A DNA stretch of 64,000 bases from Hanleya hanleyi (Eukaryota; Mollusca; Polyplacophora; Lepidopleurida; Hanleyidae): contig JAVTVY010017482.1 of the NCBI GenBank assembly GCA_036873755.1, forward strand, positions 1-64,000, written 5' to 3'. A program made the translations under genes and the position numbers. The notes below the pieces were generated by a model. The model saw nothing but the letters and a program-made list of their open reading frames with translations, was not told the origin of the DNA and ran no database searches. Position 1 is the stretch's first letter; every line of letters begins with the position of its first letter. Positions 21,315 to 34,800 of the stretch are shown here, piece by piece.

Positions 21315-22437
21315 GTCCACTGACGAAAATAAAACGTCAGAAAATTAATACACCAGAAATTTCACATCCACACACTTCCAAGTCACACTGTCATAATGTA
21401 TGGTCCATCCGGCTTCGCGATACACCAAAAACCGCAGCCAGAAACACTCACTTGCATTCTAAATACAGCCAAGAAAATTCTAGTCAAGAAATGTAAACAT
21501 CTCCACCATATTGGTACAACGGCGTTTCCATAAATTATACCCACCCTCCTATTGAATGGTCCGGAATTAAACATGAATTTCTGTAAATTTATATTTCCAT
21601 CAATACTTATCTTGAATTCCACATTATAAAGTACAAAAAATGAATAAAACAGAATTTCAATTAAACTGTTTGTGGGGAAACTCGTCCTTAGGTGAGGGGG
21701 ATGGGTATAATTTTTGGAAAAGCCCTTGTATCAAGATGGTGAAGATGTTTACATTTCTTCACTGGGATTTTCCCGGCTGTATTTGGAATGCAACTAAGTG
21801 TTTCTGACTGATATGTTTGGTGTATTGCGAACCCAATCTAGGTAAACCAAGATGGTAAATCAGGAGAATACCATATAGACGTAACGCTATGAAAACTTTG
21901 TGTGAAATGTTCGCCGATATTTTACGAGATCCTATAATAGGCCAATCACGACAATTTCTACCTTTTTCTCTCTGACAATGATTGACGTTTACTTCACGGA
22001 AATTAACATCTTCACACGGCACAATCTTTTGATATTTTCTACTCCCCTAACAAAGCCAGGCTTTTCGGTCGGAGTAACTCTTTGATCTTTACTTTTTACC
22101 ACGCACACTGTCTGGAAATGATGCCATATTTGGATACTGTTTCCCGATAATGTTTTCATATCAATCCAAGTGCTACCGTGTGTAATTACTGTGGGCGTGA
22201 TTTTAAAATGTTTAACCGAGCTATCTACTTGATTGGCTAACAAATGTAGTTTAAATTCGCACGAGATTTATATAGGGCTGCATTCAGATATAATATTTCG
22301 TGCTATATTATATCTGAGTTCACTGAGATTGTCGCGATCGCGAACCCGGATGGACCATTATGGCAGTGGGACTTGGAGGTGTGTGGATGTGAATTTCTAG
22401 CCTATTTTCTGACGTTTTATTTTCGTCAGTGAATCGC
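21315..22437. mobile_element. Foldback element with interrupted right arm
   Basis: The continuous left arm (21315-21547) pairs in two pieces with the right side. Its inner part (21410-21547) is the inverse of 21693-21836, and its outer part (21315-21422) is the inverse of 22330-22437. Outer ends read CACTGACGAAAATAAAACG inward. A 505-bp insertion at 21835-22339 splits the right arm. Confidence 0.8.
21835..22339. mobile_element. 505-bp insertion with 8-bp target duplication in the foldback arm
   Basis: Flanked by GCGAACCC at 21827-21834 and 22340-22347, while the uninterrupted left arm has only one such site. An 8-bp duplication fits hAT-type insertion, but clear terminal inverted repeats were not seen. 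It contains a small AT-rich hairpin near 22275-22320. Confidence 0.65.
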
Positions 22438-22639
22438 CTTGGATCGTACTTACGGATCCTCATTTCAATTTTACCATTGCTGTAGGGCCGTAGATGTACA
22501 TATGACTGTAACTTGCCTACAATCATCCTTGTTGACTCAGTTCTGTACTTATGTATGAAGTTGATTTCTTTTCTAGTGTTTCATCGAAAATCGAAAATCC
22601 ACCATTGAAAATCAATATTGGCTTTTGACAGCTTCAGCG

Positions 22640-22746
22640 AGCACGTGTTTCTGTTTTCATATCGCCGCTTCTCGGCATATCTCATTTAGACCACGTGACC
22701 TATTTCACATGCCGAAGGCAAGATGGCTGCCACACGTTAAAAGGAT
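22640..22746 (+). promoter_or_regulatory. Likely promoter-proximal region of the TTC31-like gene
   Basis: Two CACGTG E-boxes (22642-22647, 22692-22697) and a YY1-like CAAGATGGCTGCC (22719-22731) lie within 170 bp of the start codon. YY1 sites of this form often overlap transcript 5' ends. The motif contains an ATG that opens a five-codon ORF (22723-22740). No TATA box was seen, and the start of transcription is unknown. Confidence 0.45.
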
Positions 22747-22848
22747 ATGTTGACAGTTAGTTTTAATCTGATGTCTAAAAGGCGCGAAAGTACACAAGAA
22801 AGAGAATTAAAATGGGCTTATCAAGAGAAGATGCATATGATGCATTAG
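22747..22848 (+). promoter_or_regulatory. Upstream ORF overlapping the main start codon
   Basis: A 33-codon uORF (start 22747, internal Met at 22771, TAG 22846-22848) overlaps the main ATG at 22812 in another frame. If it lies in the mRNA it would reduce initiation at the main start, which has a strong context (AAAATGG). Confidence 0.4.
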
Positions 22849-22860
22849 AACTACCAGTCG
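22812..22860 (+). CDS. TTC31-like: TTC31-like exon 1
   Basis: 49 nt, start MGLSREDAYDALELPV. It is the first in-frame Met (upstream in-frame TAA at 22776-22778). Donor GTGAGT; phase 1. Encodes helix 1 of the J-like domain. Confidence 0.8.
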
Positions 22861-25800
22861 GTGAGTATACTTGGACAGTTTTCACTGTCTCCCCGGTTCA
22901 ATGTTTACGTAAAATCTTCTGGAATAAAATTTCTGGATCAAAAATAAGGGAAAATTTGATACCAACCCAGTCGTCTGGTCCATCTTTTGCCATGTAGCCT
23001 TCTGCAATCAGTGTAAGTATGTTTGTTTGAGAAATCTGATCTGCTCTACAATTTTCAACTTACCGTACCGGTAACACATAAACTTACACCAAGTCTCATT
23101 ATTTCCGAAATAAAACTTAATAAAATTATGGAATTTCCCATGAGAACTTGCACGACTTCGGCTAAGCTATCCCAACCAAAATTGATGAAACTAGAAATAA
23201 TGTAATGGTAATTGTACCTGTTAATAATTGTTTTCATGGTTTGACATGCAGCATTATTTATAATAAGTTTCACTTTCAGATTTATATGTCTTTTTTTTTG
23301 CTGAACTTGGTTTCACTTTCAGATGTCTATTTGGTCATTCTTGTACATACACCGTGCAACTATGCATAGCAGATGATTTTTGAAGAAAGTGTTTACATGT
23401 AAAACAAATTAAAGCACAATTAAGTTCTTCACAAATCAAGTACAATATGTACGATATGATATAAAACATACAATATAAGACATAATTACACCTTATATAA
23501 GATAGACGAGTTTTGATTGGTTCTTAGCCGGGGCATTTACGGCAAATTCTCATCCACAAGTGACAGTCATTCTCACGCGACTGTCAGGGGCAGCGGGAAT
23601 TTGCCTTCCGTTGCCTTGGCAGCGGGGTATTTGCCTAAAAGTATTTGCCGAATTATCTCCCCTGATGGCGATCTTCGCCGTCTTGTTTGTAACAAACATG
23701 GCAGCGTCCACAGACGACAGATTTGGAGCGTTTGCTGGCGATGAGATCGACTTGTTTCTGAGTAGCAACAATCCTAGAAACACAGAAAACACTAAATTTG
23801 CTGTTAGACTACTGAAGGTCTACTGTACAGCAAAGGCAGAGCCGCACCCCCTGAGCACCGACATTGCGACGATGGTGTCATCTCATGTAATGAACGAAGC
23901 TTGAGCTGTTGAGGGGATTTATTAATATGCTTTGTGTGGCAAATAAAGTTCGGTTCTTTTTTATATTACTTTCTATTATCTTTCTGTCTTCATCTGTGCT
24001 TCTCTTTAGCATATGCGGTGTAATTATACAGATATACCAGGCTTCGGGGGTGTATTGCGATATATCCCGGTCTCGACCATGGCAAATTTCCCTCGCTAAC
24101 ACTCGGGAAATTTTCTATGGTCTTGACCGGGATATATCGCAAATACACCCCTGAAACCTGGTATATCTGTATATTACCCTTCTAGTCTTCCATATAAAAA
24201 AAATAGGCCACGAGGTGGAGCCCATAGTCACGTGCCACCATTTCCTTTGACAGACGACAGAAAAAATGAGGCTATGGAGAGATCCCTACTACATCGTGAA
24301 CAGAAGCTATGGCCTATTATTCAAGTCTCTAAAAGTGGCATAGCAAATAGGCTGTGTAATGGTTTCGGTGGATACTTACGGCGTCAAAACGAATTTTCAG
24401 TATTTTCTCTAACAACCCACATGCAGTCACCCACCAGAGTTCAGAGCCCCAGAAATGAGGTCACTCAACGTGCGCGATCACGTGATAATAATATTTAACG
24501 ATGGCAGCTCCGAAACCCATGACGGACCGAAACTGATGCCGCGACGATATAACTTGACATCATTGAAGTTACGGAAGAGTCAAAGGCATCTGAAATTCTG
24601 ACAAGATTCTGTCAGGCGGCAGCCATTTTTGAAGGTGAAATGGTGTAATATTTTCACTTTTTACTCCAATTTCGGCTATGAGTTGAATACTCCTAATATT
24701 GAATTTATGAAGCAGAATATGAAACAATATATAAACAAAACTTTGTGGACAAAACAAAGTGGACATGGTTATGAGGGATGAATGCATGCTTAGCTAAAAT
24801 TATAAATATTATCGCCCCAGTTCTTCAAACAGTCCAAAGAATTTTTCCTATCAATTCCGACACACTGTCTCCATCTTCAATTATGAAAACATTAATGCAG
24901 ACCTATCAAGTCTCACACATTCGGCGTGAGACTCACGCATTGGGCTTCAATCTCACGCTCTCACGCAGCCACCTATGAATCTCGTGCATTCGCCACTTCA
25001 ATAAAAAAATCTGTAAAACACGAGTCTTTTGTTCAAAGTTGTCAGTGTCCGACGCACACGGCGCACAGGAATGTCCAATGGGAATCACCGTCGTCGTCAT
25101 TCTTGCATTCAAGATAATGGCCCAGTACTATTGTGTGACACTTGTAGATCAATTTGATGCTTCTTTTGGGGTTCTAATACTTTACTGAGTTATGCATGAT
25201 TGACAGTCTGATGGACTAAATATGATATGTTCCCCCTCTAAAACTGTTTTATCGGCTTCCTGTCATATCGGGCACCCGCAGGCCCTATAATACGCTCAAC
25301 GCAGTGTCGGGAACCAGGCTGTCAAAATATCTGACACGCGGTCAGGACTTGCATGACGCTATAACTTCCAATATTTTAACGATGGAGATGAAATAATCCC
25401 AGGTGGGTGGTTAATTTTTTTTTATCACATCAAGCCTGGGAATAATTTTTGACGCTTTGGCAGGCATCAATAACTTGGTACCTGACATTTGCAATGGGAT
25501 GCCTGCCAAAAATATCGGGCCTCAGCGGCCTATTTCGTAATCAGCCCTACAAAAGGTATAACCTACTACATGCACTATCAACACAGCTTACAACTGTATG
25601 ATCAGGAATAGTTGCTTAGAATTATTATTAGCTAAAATGAAATAAATTTGCCAGAATGATTAACTTTGTCGAATTTATGTACGCAAGATTTGCTTTGGCT
25701 GAAAAGAAAAAAAACCCATCAAAATTGCTTCTAACAACGTTTTAATACCTCCAAGGATATCCACAGCATTATCTGGCTGCGCTTCGTTATGTAAAATGTA

Positions 25801-28800
25801 TGGGCATGCACCCAAAATGAATACACAAAAAAATGATACCTTCAATATTTCTTAGAAAAAAAAACAAAACCAAAGGTCTTCTGTTGAAAATCCAAGCAAA
25901 TAAATCTATGCCTCTCAATTATAATTAGGAGAATCAACCACCCAATATTGTTCATTTTATGACCTTGGAAGGGCCTTGGAAATGGTCATTTTTCATTGAG
26001 AAGTGATCGTCAGATGCGACGTTGTTGTTGTTGCAAAGGTCAATTTCTGAGTCTAAACTTGTTTGTCCGCAGTTTTGCAGTTCAACAGTAATTGCAGCTT
26101 CCTACATTTTGTACATCAATGTCTAGTGTACCAGTTTTGTTCTGTTTCGGGTGGCAGCTAGCTGTAAAATATCAGATCAGCATCGTTTGCTGCAACAATT
26201 TTGCATGTGCTCCAGAACGATCCTGTCAGAGGGAATCCCAGTTCAGGGATTTCCCAACAATAATGATGACGTCAGCAATAATGCGAACATGGCGTTCGGC
26301 GATAATGGAAGCGTGGTCGAACAGGAGACTTTGACCAGCCATGCAGGACAATTGTCATTGCCAGTTTGACGAATAAAAGTGGGTTTTTTCAGCTTTGAAA
26401 TAGCGTGAACTTTCCTGCTCAAAAACAGTGAAAAACTACTGCGACTGATTAAATTTTCCAGTATAAAATGGCACCGGACAAAACGACCAGGTCCGAGTGA
26501 TTTGTGCCCGTCAAAGCTTCATTCGATGTCGGACATTGTCCGTGACCGGCCCGTTATTTCCAGGCTTGTCACATATACATCATGTATAAGGCCTATGCAA
26601 TATATTTGGTGACAAATATCATATAGGCCAAAAATACAAGCAATATTCTTACTTCCATCAGCAAAACAATCAGAAAAAACAAACAAAACAATAAAAAAAA
26701 GGAGTAAAAATGATGATGATTTATGATTTTATTCCTCTAAAATTGGCCAGAACGCGTTTCCAGACATCTAGAACCCTAGAGCTTCGCCTTAAGTGCTGGG
26801 ACAGTCGCTAAATCTCACTCCTTGGGAAATTTTAAAGTTGAGAGGTCTGTTAATGAAAAATGAATTAAATCACTGAGGAAATGCACATCAACTTTTAGCC
26901 TTGAACACCATGCCCAAGGCAGCACCCATTCTATACATAAAGTATGACTACAAAGTGAAACAGATAATTTTGATGACGTCATTTCAATGCCTAATGCAAC
27001 CAGGTCTTCCTGATGATGACAAGTGACGTAACAACTCGGAAATGTGATGATAGTTAGTGTGATAGTAATGGATCATTGACAGTAGCTGATCACCTCATTA
27101 TTTACCGAATGATTTATCCAAAATTGTACGTTTGCATGTGTTTCTTTGGGGGTCTCGTTAAACTATTTCTTTCAAATTCAATGAAAAAACAAAAACTAAA
27201 CAAATCAAGCAAGTTGCGTCATTCTTTCATTTTTGCAGATATTTCCAGCCCTCCATGACACTCCTAGCAAGATCATCAAGCGACATTTGGTGACAACTTC
27301 GAAATGAAAGCTTTTTGTTTGAGTGGTATAGTGTTAACATGAATTGTTGACTATTTGCTCTCATATCATCCCTCGCATTCAGCCATGGCAAACAGCATTT
27401 GCCATATTTATTCACTCTTGTATGCAAAAGAATCCAATGGTCAGTACCACATGTACATATGACAAAAAAACGAATGCATGCAAGCAATATACAGTATTAT
27501 ATTAATAATTGTAGGCGAAAATCTGCGAATTCCAACAAACATCCTGGGCAAGTCATTTAATTATTGTAGTGAAAACTAGGTCTACTGCAAAAAACAAGAA
27601 AAAAAGGCTGTGGTGAAGCCCTTTTTTGCCGTGGCAAATTGATTTCTTCTCAGCAATTTATTAGCTGTGGAGAATTTTCAATACATTTGATGCTGGTGAG
27701 AGTGCTGCTCAACTGTGCATTTTGAGAGGAGAAGCAATATGGAATGACGGAGCTTCGTGCTAAAATGGCTGCTCTCTCTGACAGATTGTTTGATAGAAGG
27801 CCAAGGATATATTCTTATGGTACCTGAAAATAATGATGAAGTTTGGTCCTTTGTTTTCTACCACTAGTTTTCATTTAATATTCAAGTCACTTTCTGGAAA
27901 TTAATATCAATCAAATGTGTTTGCGTACTGGTCCACCACAAAATGGCAAATCCGTCATGTAAGACAAATACAATAGGTGAAAGGAGTGAAAAGGGCCAAG
28001 TATTTTGCACGCAAAGTGTTGCCGATTGAAGTTGGCTTACATGACGGGTCTGCCAAATTAGTGCAGTACTAAAACCCAACACCAGATACAGTGATCCATG
28101 AATTTGGTCCATCAGTCTCTGACCCTGTCCAATACAGAAAACACTTTATTTCTAAAACCTAGGAACCTTGGTTGTTTCAATTCGGATTACTAATAAAGAG
28201 GGTATATTTTCCTACAAAATGAGACCAATTGAGCTTGACAAAGTCTCTCTGCAGAAGCAGAGCTCTACAACACTATGTATAAGGTGATACTAATCTGTCA
28301 CACTAGCTGTACCAGTCGGTCACAGTACTTAGACAGTTTGATGAACAGAGATGTTTCCTTTTGCAGGTGCTGACCATGATTCCGTTAGAACCAGTTATAA
28401 ACGTCTGGCCCTCAAGTGGCACCCGGAGAAACACAATCATTCCCAGGAGGCAAAACAGGTGAGTTGTCTCCCTTAACAACTAAAGTAAACTTTACAATGC
28501 AAAATACCACTGTCAGATGTTTTCCAGCATGTACCTGCTTGTACTGATAACTGAATTCACTTCAGATTGATCGTTTAGTGAGTTTTTGTGGAGTCTATGT
28601 GACACTTTTCACTATTCCTATGAATGTGTGTGGCCCCATTGGGGCTCCCCGGGACTGACTTGGGCTGGAGCCTGGTCATGCCCACTCCAGGTCATGGTAA
28701 AATTTTAAGGGCATCAGCTCCTCAGACAGCTTGTCACAAGAGGTGGCAACCTGGGGCACCCATGGAGTTCTCTTGTTCAAATAGGAATACAGGGTTAGAT

Positions 28801-31800
28801 CTAGGGTCTCATAGCGTCCGAAAAACGGACACAGGTACAAAATCAAATGAATTAAAAATGAATATGTTTTTGCAAAGTATCAAATGATTTTTTTCAAAAA
28901 TCAAATCATTTTTTTTTATGAAGTTTGAAAGCCGTAAACCTGGACGAGTGTGTGTCAACTCGTGTTAGACAGAACTTATGGGAAGGGAGACAACGTCTAT
29001 ACATCTATCCATTGACAAGCTTGGTCACTAGGGGCGTGATAGTTTTCGTTCTCCGGGCAGAAGTCAATACTATGAATGAAGTCAATCTTAATAAATTAAA
29101 ATCCTATATGCTTCTCTATCGTATGGTCGCTACAGGATCTTATACTCACCGATCTCCCTCCATGTTCTGTGATGTCATGTCATGAATATGCAGTGCTGCA
29201 AACGGACCAATCACATCCGTTTTAGTAGCGGCATTTCCACTCCCGAACTCGACGCTCGGCCTAACCGAGAAAAGGTGACATCGGCTCCCGTGCTGTTTCA
29301 TGCCAGACGTCTGGATTAAATGACCTCAATTTAAACGGGAATTATACTATCTATAAATGACGGCATTATGACAGGGGAAGTCCTAAAAAAGCAACGACGA
29401 AACATCCGAGCTAAGTATGCATGCAGCGCACAACTGTCAGCTAGAAATGAGAAACCCGGGGTCTGAGCAAGCGAGCGAGCGATCAACCCCTTTCAACTTC
29501 ACAACGTATCGGCGAAATTTCTGACAGAAAAGTCGACTTGTGAAAAGAGACATTTTAAAGTCTGACATACCTTTGTACCTACTGTTACCTTTTTCAGTCG
29601 GATTAGGGATAATTTCGCCAAATATTCGCAAAATTTTGTCCATGAAGGGTCCTCGTGGCTGCTGCCCGAGCTGTTTTTCACAGTCGCTGGACGAAGAGGC
29701 TCTGAACAGGTCGGTGGAAGTAATTTCGTCGAGCGACTGAATTATTTCTGTATATCGGGTATTTTCTCTGCAATATTTCTATTTCATCATAGTGGAACTT
29801 CATCAGAAAATTGATTGAATCACTAAAAGTAAGTCTCGAAAGCGAGAATCAAAAAGAAATGTTGATATTTCTTGTTTTACCGCTGGAATATTCATGATTT
29901 AGGTATACGAAGTACCCCTATAGAGCCTATAGTCGGCTGTATCGATCAACTCCGAGTCATGTCTTCTGAGAATACAGAAGATGGGCTACGATTGGTCAAG
30001 AGTTTGAAGACCCAGATGTAAACAAAACACGGAGGGAGATCGGCGAGTATAAGATCCTGTAGCGACCATACGATAGAGAAGCATATAGGATTTTAATTTA
30101 TTAAGATTGGAATGAAGTAGGAAATATGTACGTCTGTCTGGAGAGCTACGCAGCATGTGCATTCTCGCGTTGTATCTGCAGCGCGTATCTGCAATGACAA
30201 GCCCTCATGGTGGAACAGAAAGGTTGGTCTGGAAGAAATAGGAAGGGTAGCAGGCAGAAAAGAGGATGCAGTGTGTTGGCTGGACATTTGAAAAAACTAA
30301 AGGTCAAGGAAGATGAAGGGTCTGACTGCCACAAAGCGATGTTCTCTTTGCTCAATGCTGTGCTGCCGGTGTTGAAACACAGGTCAAGCAGATGTTGAAA
30401 GTTTTCATCATGGTATTAAAATACTGTACAGAGGAATCTATTCAATAGAAATTTGGAAAGCAGCAGCTGTAAATAATTTTAAAAGCGGATGATCAGTGTC
30501 AGAGTTCAAACAAGAAGTAAAATGATTATGTGCATGATATGCTTGTCTGAATGACAAGACATGTGCAGCCAGGAATGGGTTAGAATGCTTCTGAGAGCAT
30601 CAAGTGTCCCAGAGTTTCTCGGGGCCTAGTCTAATCAGCAAAACGGTTAGTTGTAGTCAAAGTTGACATCATGGTTTTGTGTCAATCTAACAGCAGGTGG
30701 TAGTAAATGATCTGATTTTGAAACACAAGCCAGGTCAACCTGAATCTGGTGAAAATTTGAAAAAAAGAAGTAAATTGTTCATTATCTGTAGGTATCTGAC
30801 AAGACATTTAAATAGCAGGAAATGGGCTTGAATGCTCCTGAGAGCATCTAGGACTTGGTGGCCCCTGGACCCCCGCCTGTGGGCTACGCCTCGCTGCGTT
30901 CGGCATTATTTTTTTCAAATAAGGACACTACTTCAAATTCCTGGATCTATCCCTGGAATAGGACCCTACCTTTTGGGTCCAGGGTATGAACTCTAATAGG
31001 ACTCAAACCTCATGATATGACTGAAAGATTGTTGAAAGCGATGTTCAGTCATGTGTGTTGCATTCCTATGGCAAACGATTTCAGGGGATATATTTCTATA
31101 TGCACGTCATGAGACGAGGTTGTACATGTATAATAGAATAGCGAGTTCTGTTTGTCTGTCTGTTAATTACTTTTGATGTTTGTGCGATATATCTGTAGTA
31201 CCAGGAGATATATCTGTAGTACCAGGAGACAGGTTGGCACCAAGTGTGAGTATACCTTATCCATGGGGCAAAGACGAACCCTATTAAATTTATGGTCCAG
31301 TTCATTATGGCCGAAAATCAGAAAATCATTGAAAATTGTTTTGGTTATGCTATAAGTACAGTTCATGGGGATTGTGATGGTGAAGAAGAGTGAATTTTCT
31401 TACCATTTGTGTGGATGTATATCTATCCCCATTGGAAGACTTGTAGGATATTATCGACTCCCTACAGCCCGTGGGAGATGGGCTCACCAGAGGACATGTT
31501 AATTGGGGGAGGGAAGGGAGAGGAAGAGGGTTGCGGGAGGGAGCTTATGTAAAACTGTTGTGAGGTGTTACTTGAAAAACTAATAAAGGCCTCTGGAGAG
31601 AATTTACCAAAGTAGGAGAAATAACGGAATTTTCTAATTAAAATTCAGGAAATAAAGGATTATAAGAGGGGTCACTACTACATTGTAGGTTCAAAATTTA
31701 GTAGTTTATTGGTGTTTAATCAAATTATTCCCACTGAATGCGGTCATAGTGGTGATGATTGAGGACACCAATCTGCTGCTTGGTTTAATATATGCTCAGC

Positions 31801-34800
31801 AAACAAAATTTTCTGAAAGTAATGTATTTCCTAATGCCAATTTGACTTATTTCAGAGCATTGGTGGAAGTTTTCATGGGAAAAAGTCAAAATATAGTAAA
31901 TTAGGAGGTTTTGGTCCACATATAGGAAAATATAGGGAAGTGGAAGTAGTCGCTTGAAGGCCTGCTAATACTGTAAAATGAGAATCAAATTTGGATATGA
32001 CCTGTACTGCAGATTGCTGAACTCGGCCATTAATAGCATTATACATACTACATACATATACAGGGTGTGAAATAGGAAAAACAATTTCTAGTTGCCCATG
32101 AGCAAGCCCGGGCAACCAGCACATCCAAATGCATGGCTATTCGAGCAGAATTTGGTTGCCCTAATGAAAATTTGGTTGCCTCGGGCAACTGGGCAAAGGG
32201 CTATTTCGCACCCTGCATGTAATAGATGTATGAAATAACAAAATAATATTTCATTTTCAATAAGAAAGTTGATCTTCTGGGTCTCTAAGCTAATTAATCT
32301 TGCACATGCTCAGTCTTTCCCATATTATAAAATATCATTCACATACATTGCTAGAACATTACAAGATGTTTCAATTGTATAAAGCATGATGAATAGAAAC
32401 AGCATATTGTAATATGTCAGAGGGAGAGAGAGACACTAAATCTACCTGAAATCTACATCTTTAATAAGACATGACCACATACACATAAATGTCATTTCTA
32501 GTGAAGAAAATATCCAGTTTAGGTTTCGTCCCAGGATACAACTATTATGTGCAAAACATGACCATTTTCTTTGTTTGGTTTGTGATTTTCTCACATCTAG
32601 GTGATTAGGACATGCTTCCCTGTTTGTGATAGAGTGTTTATTTATCAAGGAGGCCTGTCTTTGCCATGTTTACTTGTATTATGTGAACGATTGTTTGGTG
32701 TACATGTATGATGGGTAAAAGTGTATGGATATGGTAGAGACTTGATCATGGCTGGAATGATAACCTAAGTTCTGCTTACATGTAGCTTGACCAGGTCTTC
32801 TTCACTGTGGGACAAAATATTAGAACCACAAACAGGGTAATATATAGTAAATAAATGCAGCGAAACTGCCTATATAGACCTCCTTTCCTTGCAGGGTTAC
32901 AGTAACATCACCCTGTCACTGTATATATGTTGCACTGGTTTCGGGTTAATTGTTTACTCATTAGAGCTACATAGTTTTATTACTGGTTCCTGGTAATGAA
33001 TTATTGATTATATTTTCTAAACGACAAATCATTCGACATTACATCTGTCGAAAGCTTTGGGGTTACTCTCCTTCATACGGCATTGTGATTGTATCTGCTC
33101 CTAGAGGGTGCTTTGATTAGCGTTGAATAAAATAAAGTCTGGCCACACTGGGGAATCAGTTATCCATAGTCCTCTGGTGTGAAAGGGGAGGATGAAACTA
33201 TTTTCTGGAAGAGCAAGACTACAAAAAAATTAAATATTATCTATGAAATTGGCATGAAGAACAAACATTTTGTTGTACACTCAGAGTAATTATAAGTCAC
33301 AGAGTTGTTCAATTTTCAAATAACAAGACTATGAAGTGGTATATTTGTGCAAACTTGCCCTTGAGCAAAAATTCCTTCTATTTTCTCTGTATCACGACGA
33401 TCAAAAAGAACCCGAACCAAATTTGGTCTGTAAATTACCTTGAATCGTTTTATATAAATGGTCACTATATAAGTGAAATATTGCTAAATGTGAAGTAAAA
33501 TATAATTGTCTATCTCTCTTTGAGTTTGAATCTAAAATTTTGTTTGGTTCTGATCGATCTTCATACATGTATGTTTACAGTGATAAATTGGTGTTTTCAC
33601 CTTCAAAATCAGTGAATTTGTGCAAACGCGCTAGTTCATGGCCCCGTTCTTTGAATAGCAACACGATCCAATAAGACCTGCCATACATGTATCCACAGGT
33701 GGGTTAGACCTCTGGGATGTCTCATGTCCGGGAATTTCTGATGAGACTGCATAATATTATCAATTTGTGCACCCTGGTCGAAAATGTCCAGACATCAACC
33801 AGTGGAATATTTAGCCTCTTTCAAAGAAATTGGATCAACTGATGGTATATAGAAAAGGACTTGTGTTGCATGTTTCTTTGTAATAAAGAGAGAAAAAAAT
33901 TGTATCACCAAAGTATATGGGTGGTGTTTATAGAAAACCCTGTGAGTATGGAGGAATGATTTCCCTTGGTATATATGTGATAACCAACTACATTTCTGGT
34001 AATCTGGGTTTGTATAAACACAATAAATATAATATTATGTTGGTATATTTTCAGAAATTCCATTCAATAAGTCTGTCATACAAGAAGCTATCAAAAGATG
34101 ACTCTGATGATGAAGGGTCAGACACAGACATGCCTATGGTAATAAACTGTATATGCTATATGTAGTAGTACATGTAAACTCTTCATTACAAAATACTTAA
34201 TATTAAAGTCGATTTTTCGAAAAAATTTATTCGTAATCAACTGTTACATAAACCATCTGATTGGCCGATGTTCTTCCATTTTTATCCACAGAATGAAAAC
34301 AATGTATTTGTGTTCAAAAATTTGAATTCACCAATCAAAACTCGAAGCTATTCCTTGATGCACAGGACTTTCTAGTGGAGGTCTGAGCAGTCTTGTTCAT
34401 GTATATGCCGCAGCAATAGTGTCTATAATGGATTTCGAATTGATGGATTTTGCAGAAGGAAATATGGAATTAATGAAGTCAAAGTGTTCTTTTTTTATTA
34501 TTATTTATGAAAAGCTTATGTCTTCTCTCGTGTTGGTAAAATCTACGACAGCTGTTGATCACTCTCCTGGATTTGGTTTTGCGTGAATAGTGCGAGAGTG
34601 ATCACTCCTTCCATTATCTCTTTCGAGAGTGATCACTCCCTCCATTATCTCTTTCGAGAGTGATCGAAAACTCTCATAAAGAAAAAGTTGGGAGAGCGAG
34701 TCTGGTCACACTATATAAAACCGAGCGACATTGTAGGTATTGTTTGAGAGGACAATTGCAGTACATTTTAGCAAAGTTTCCTCTTATTTAAAAATGTGTA

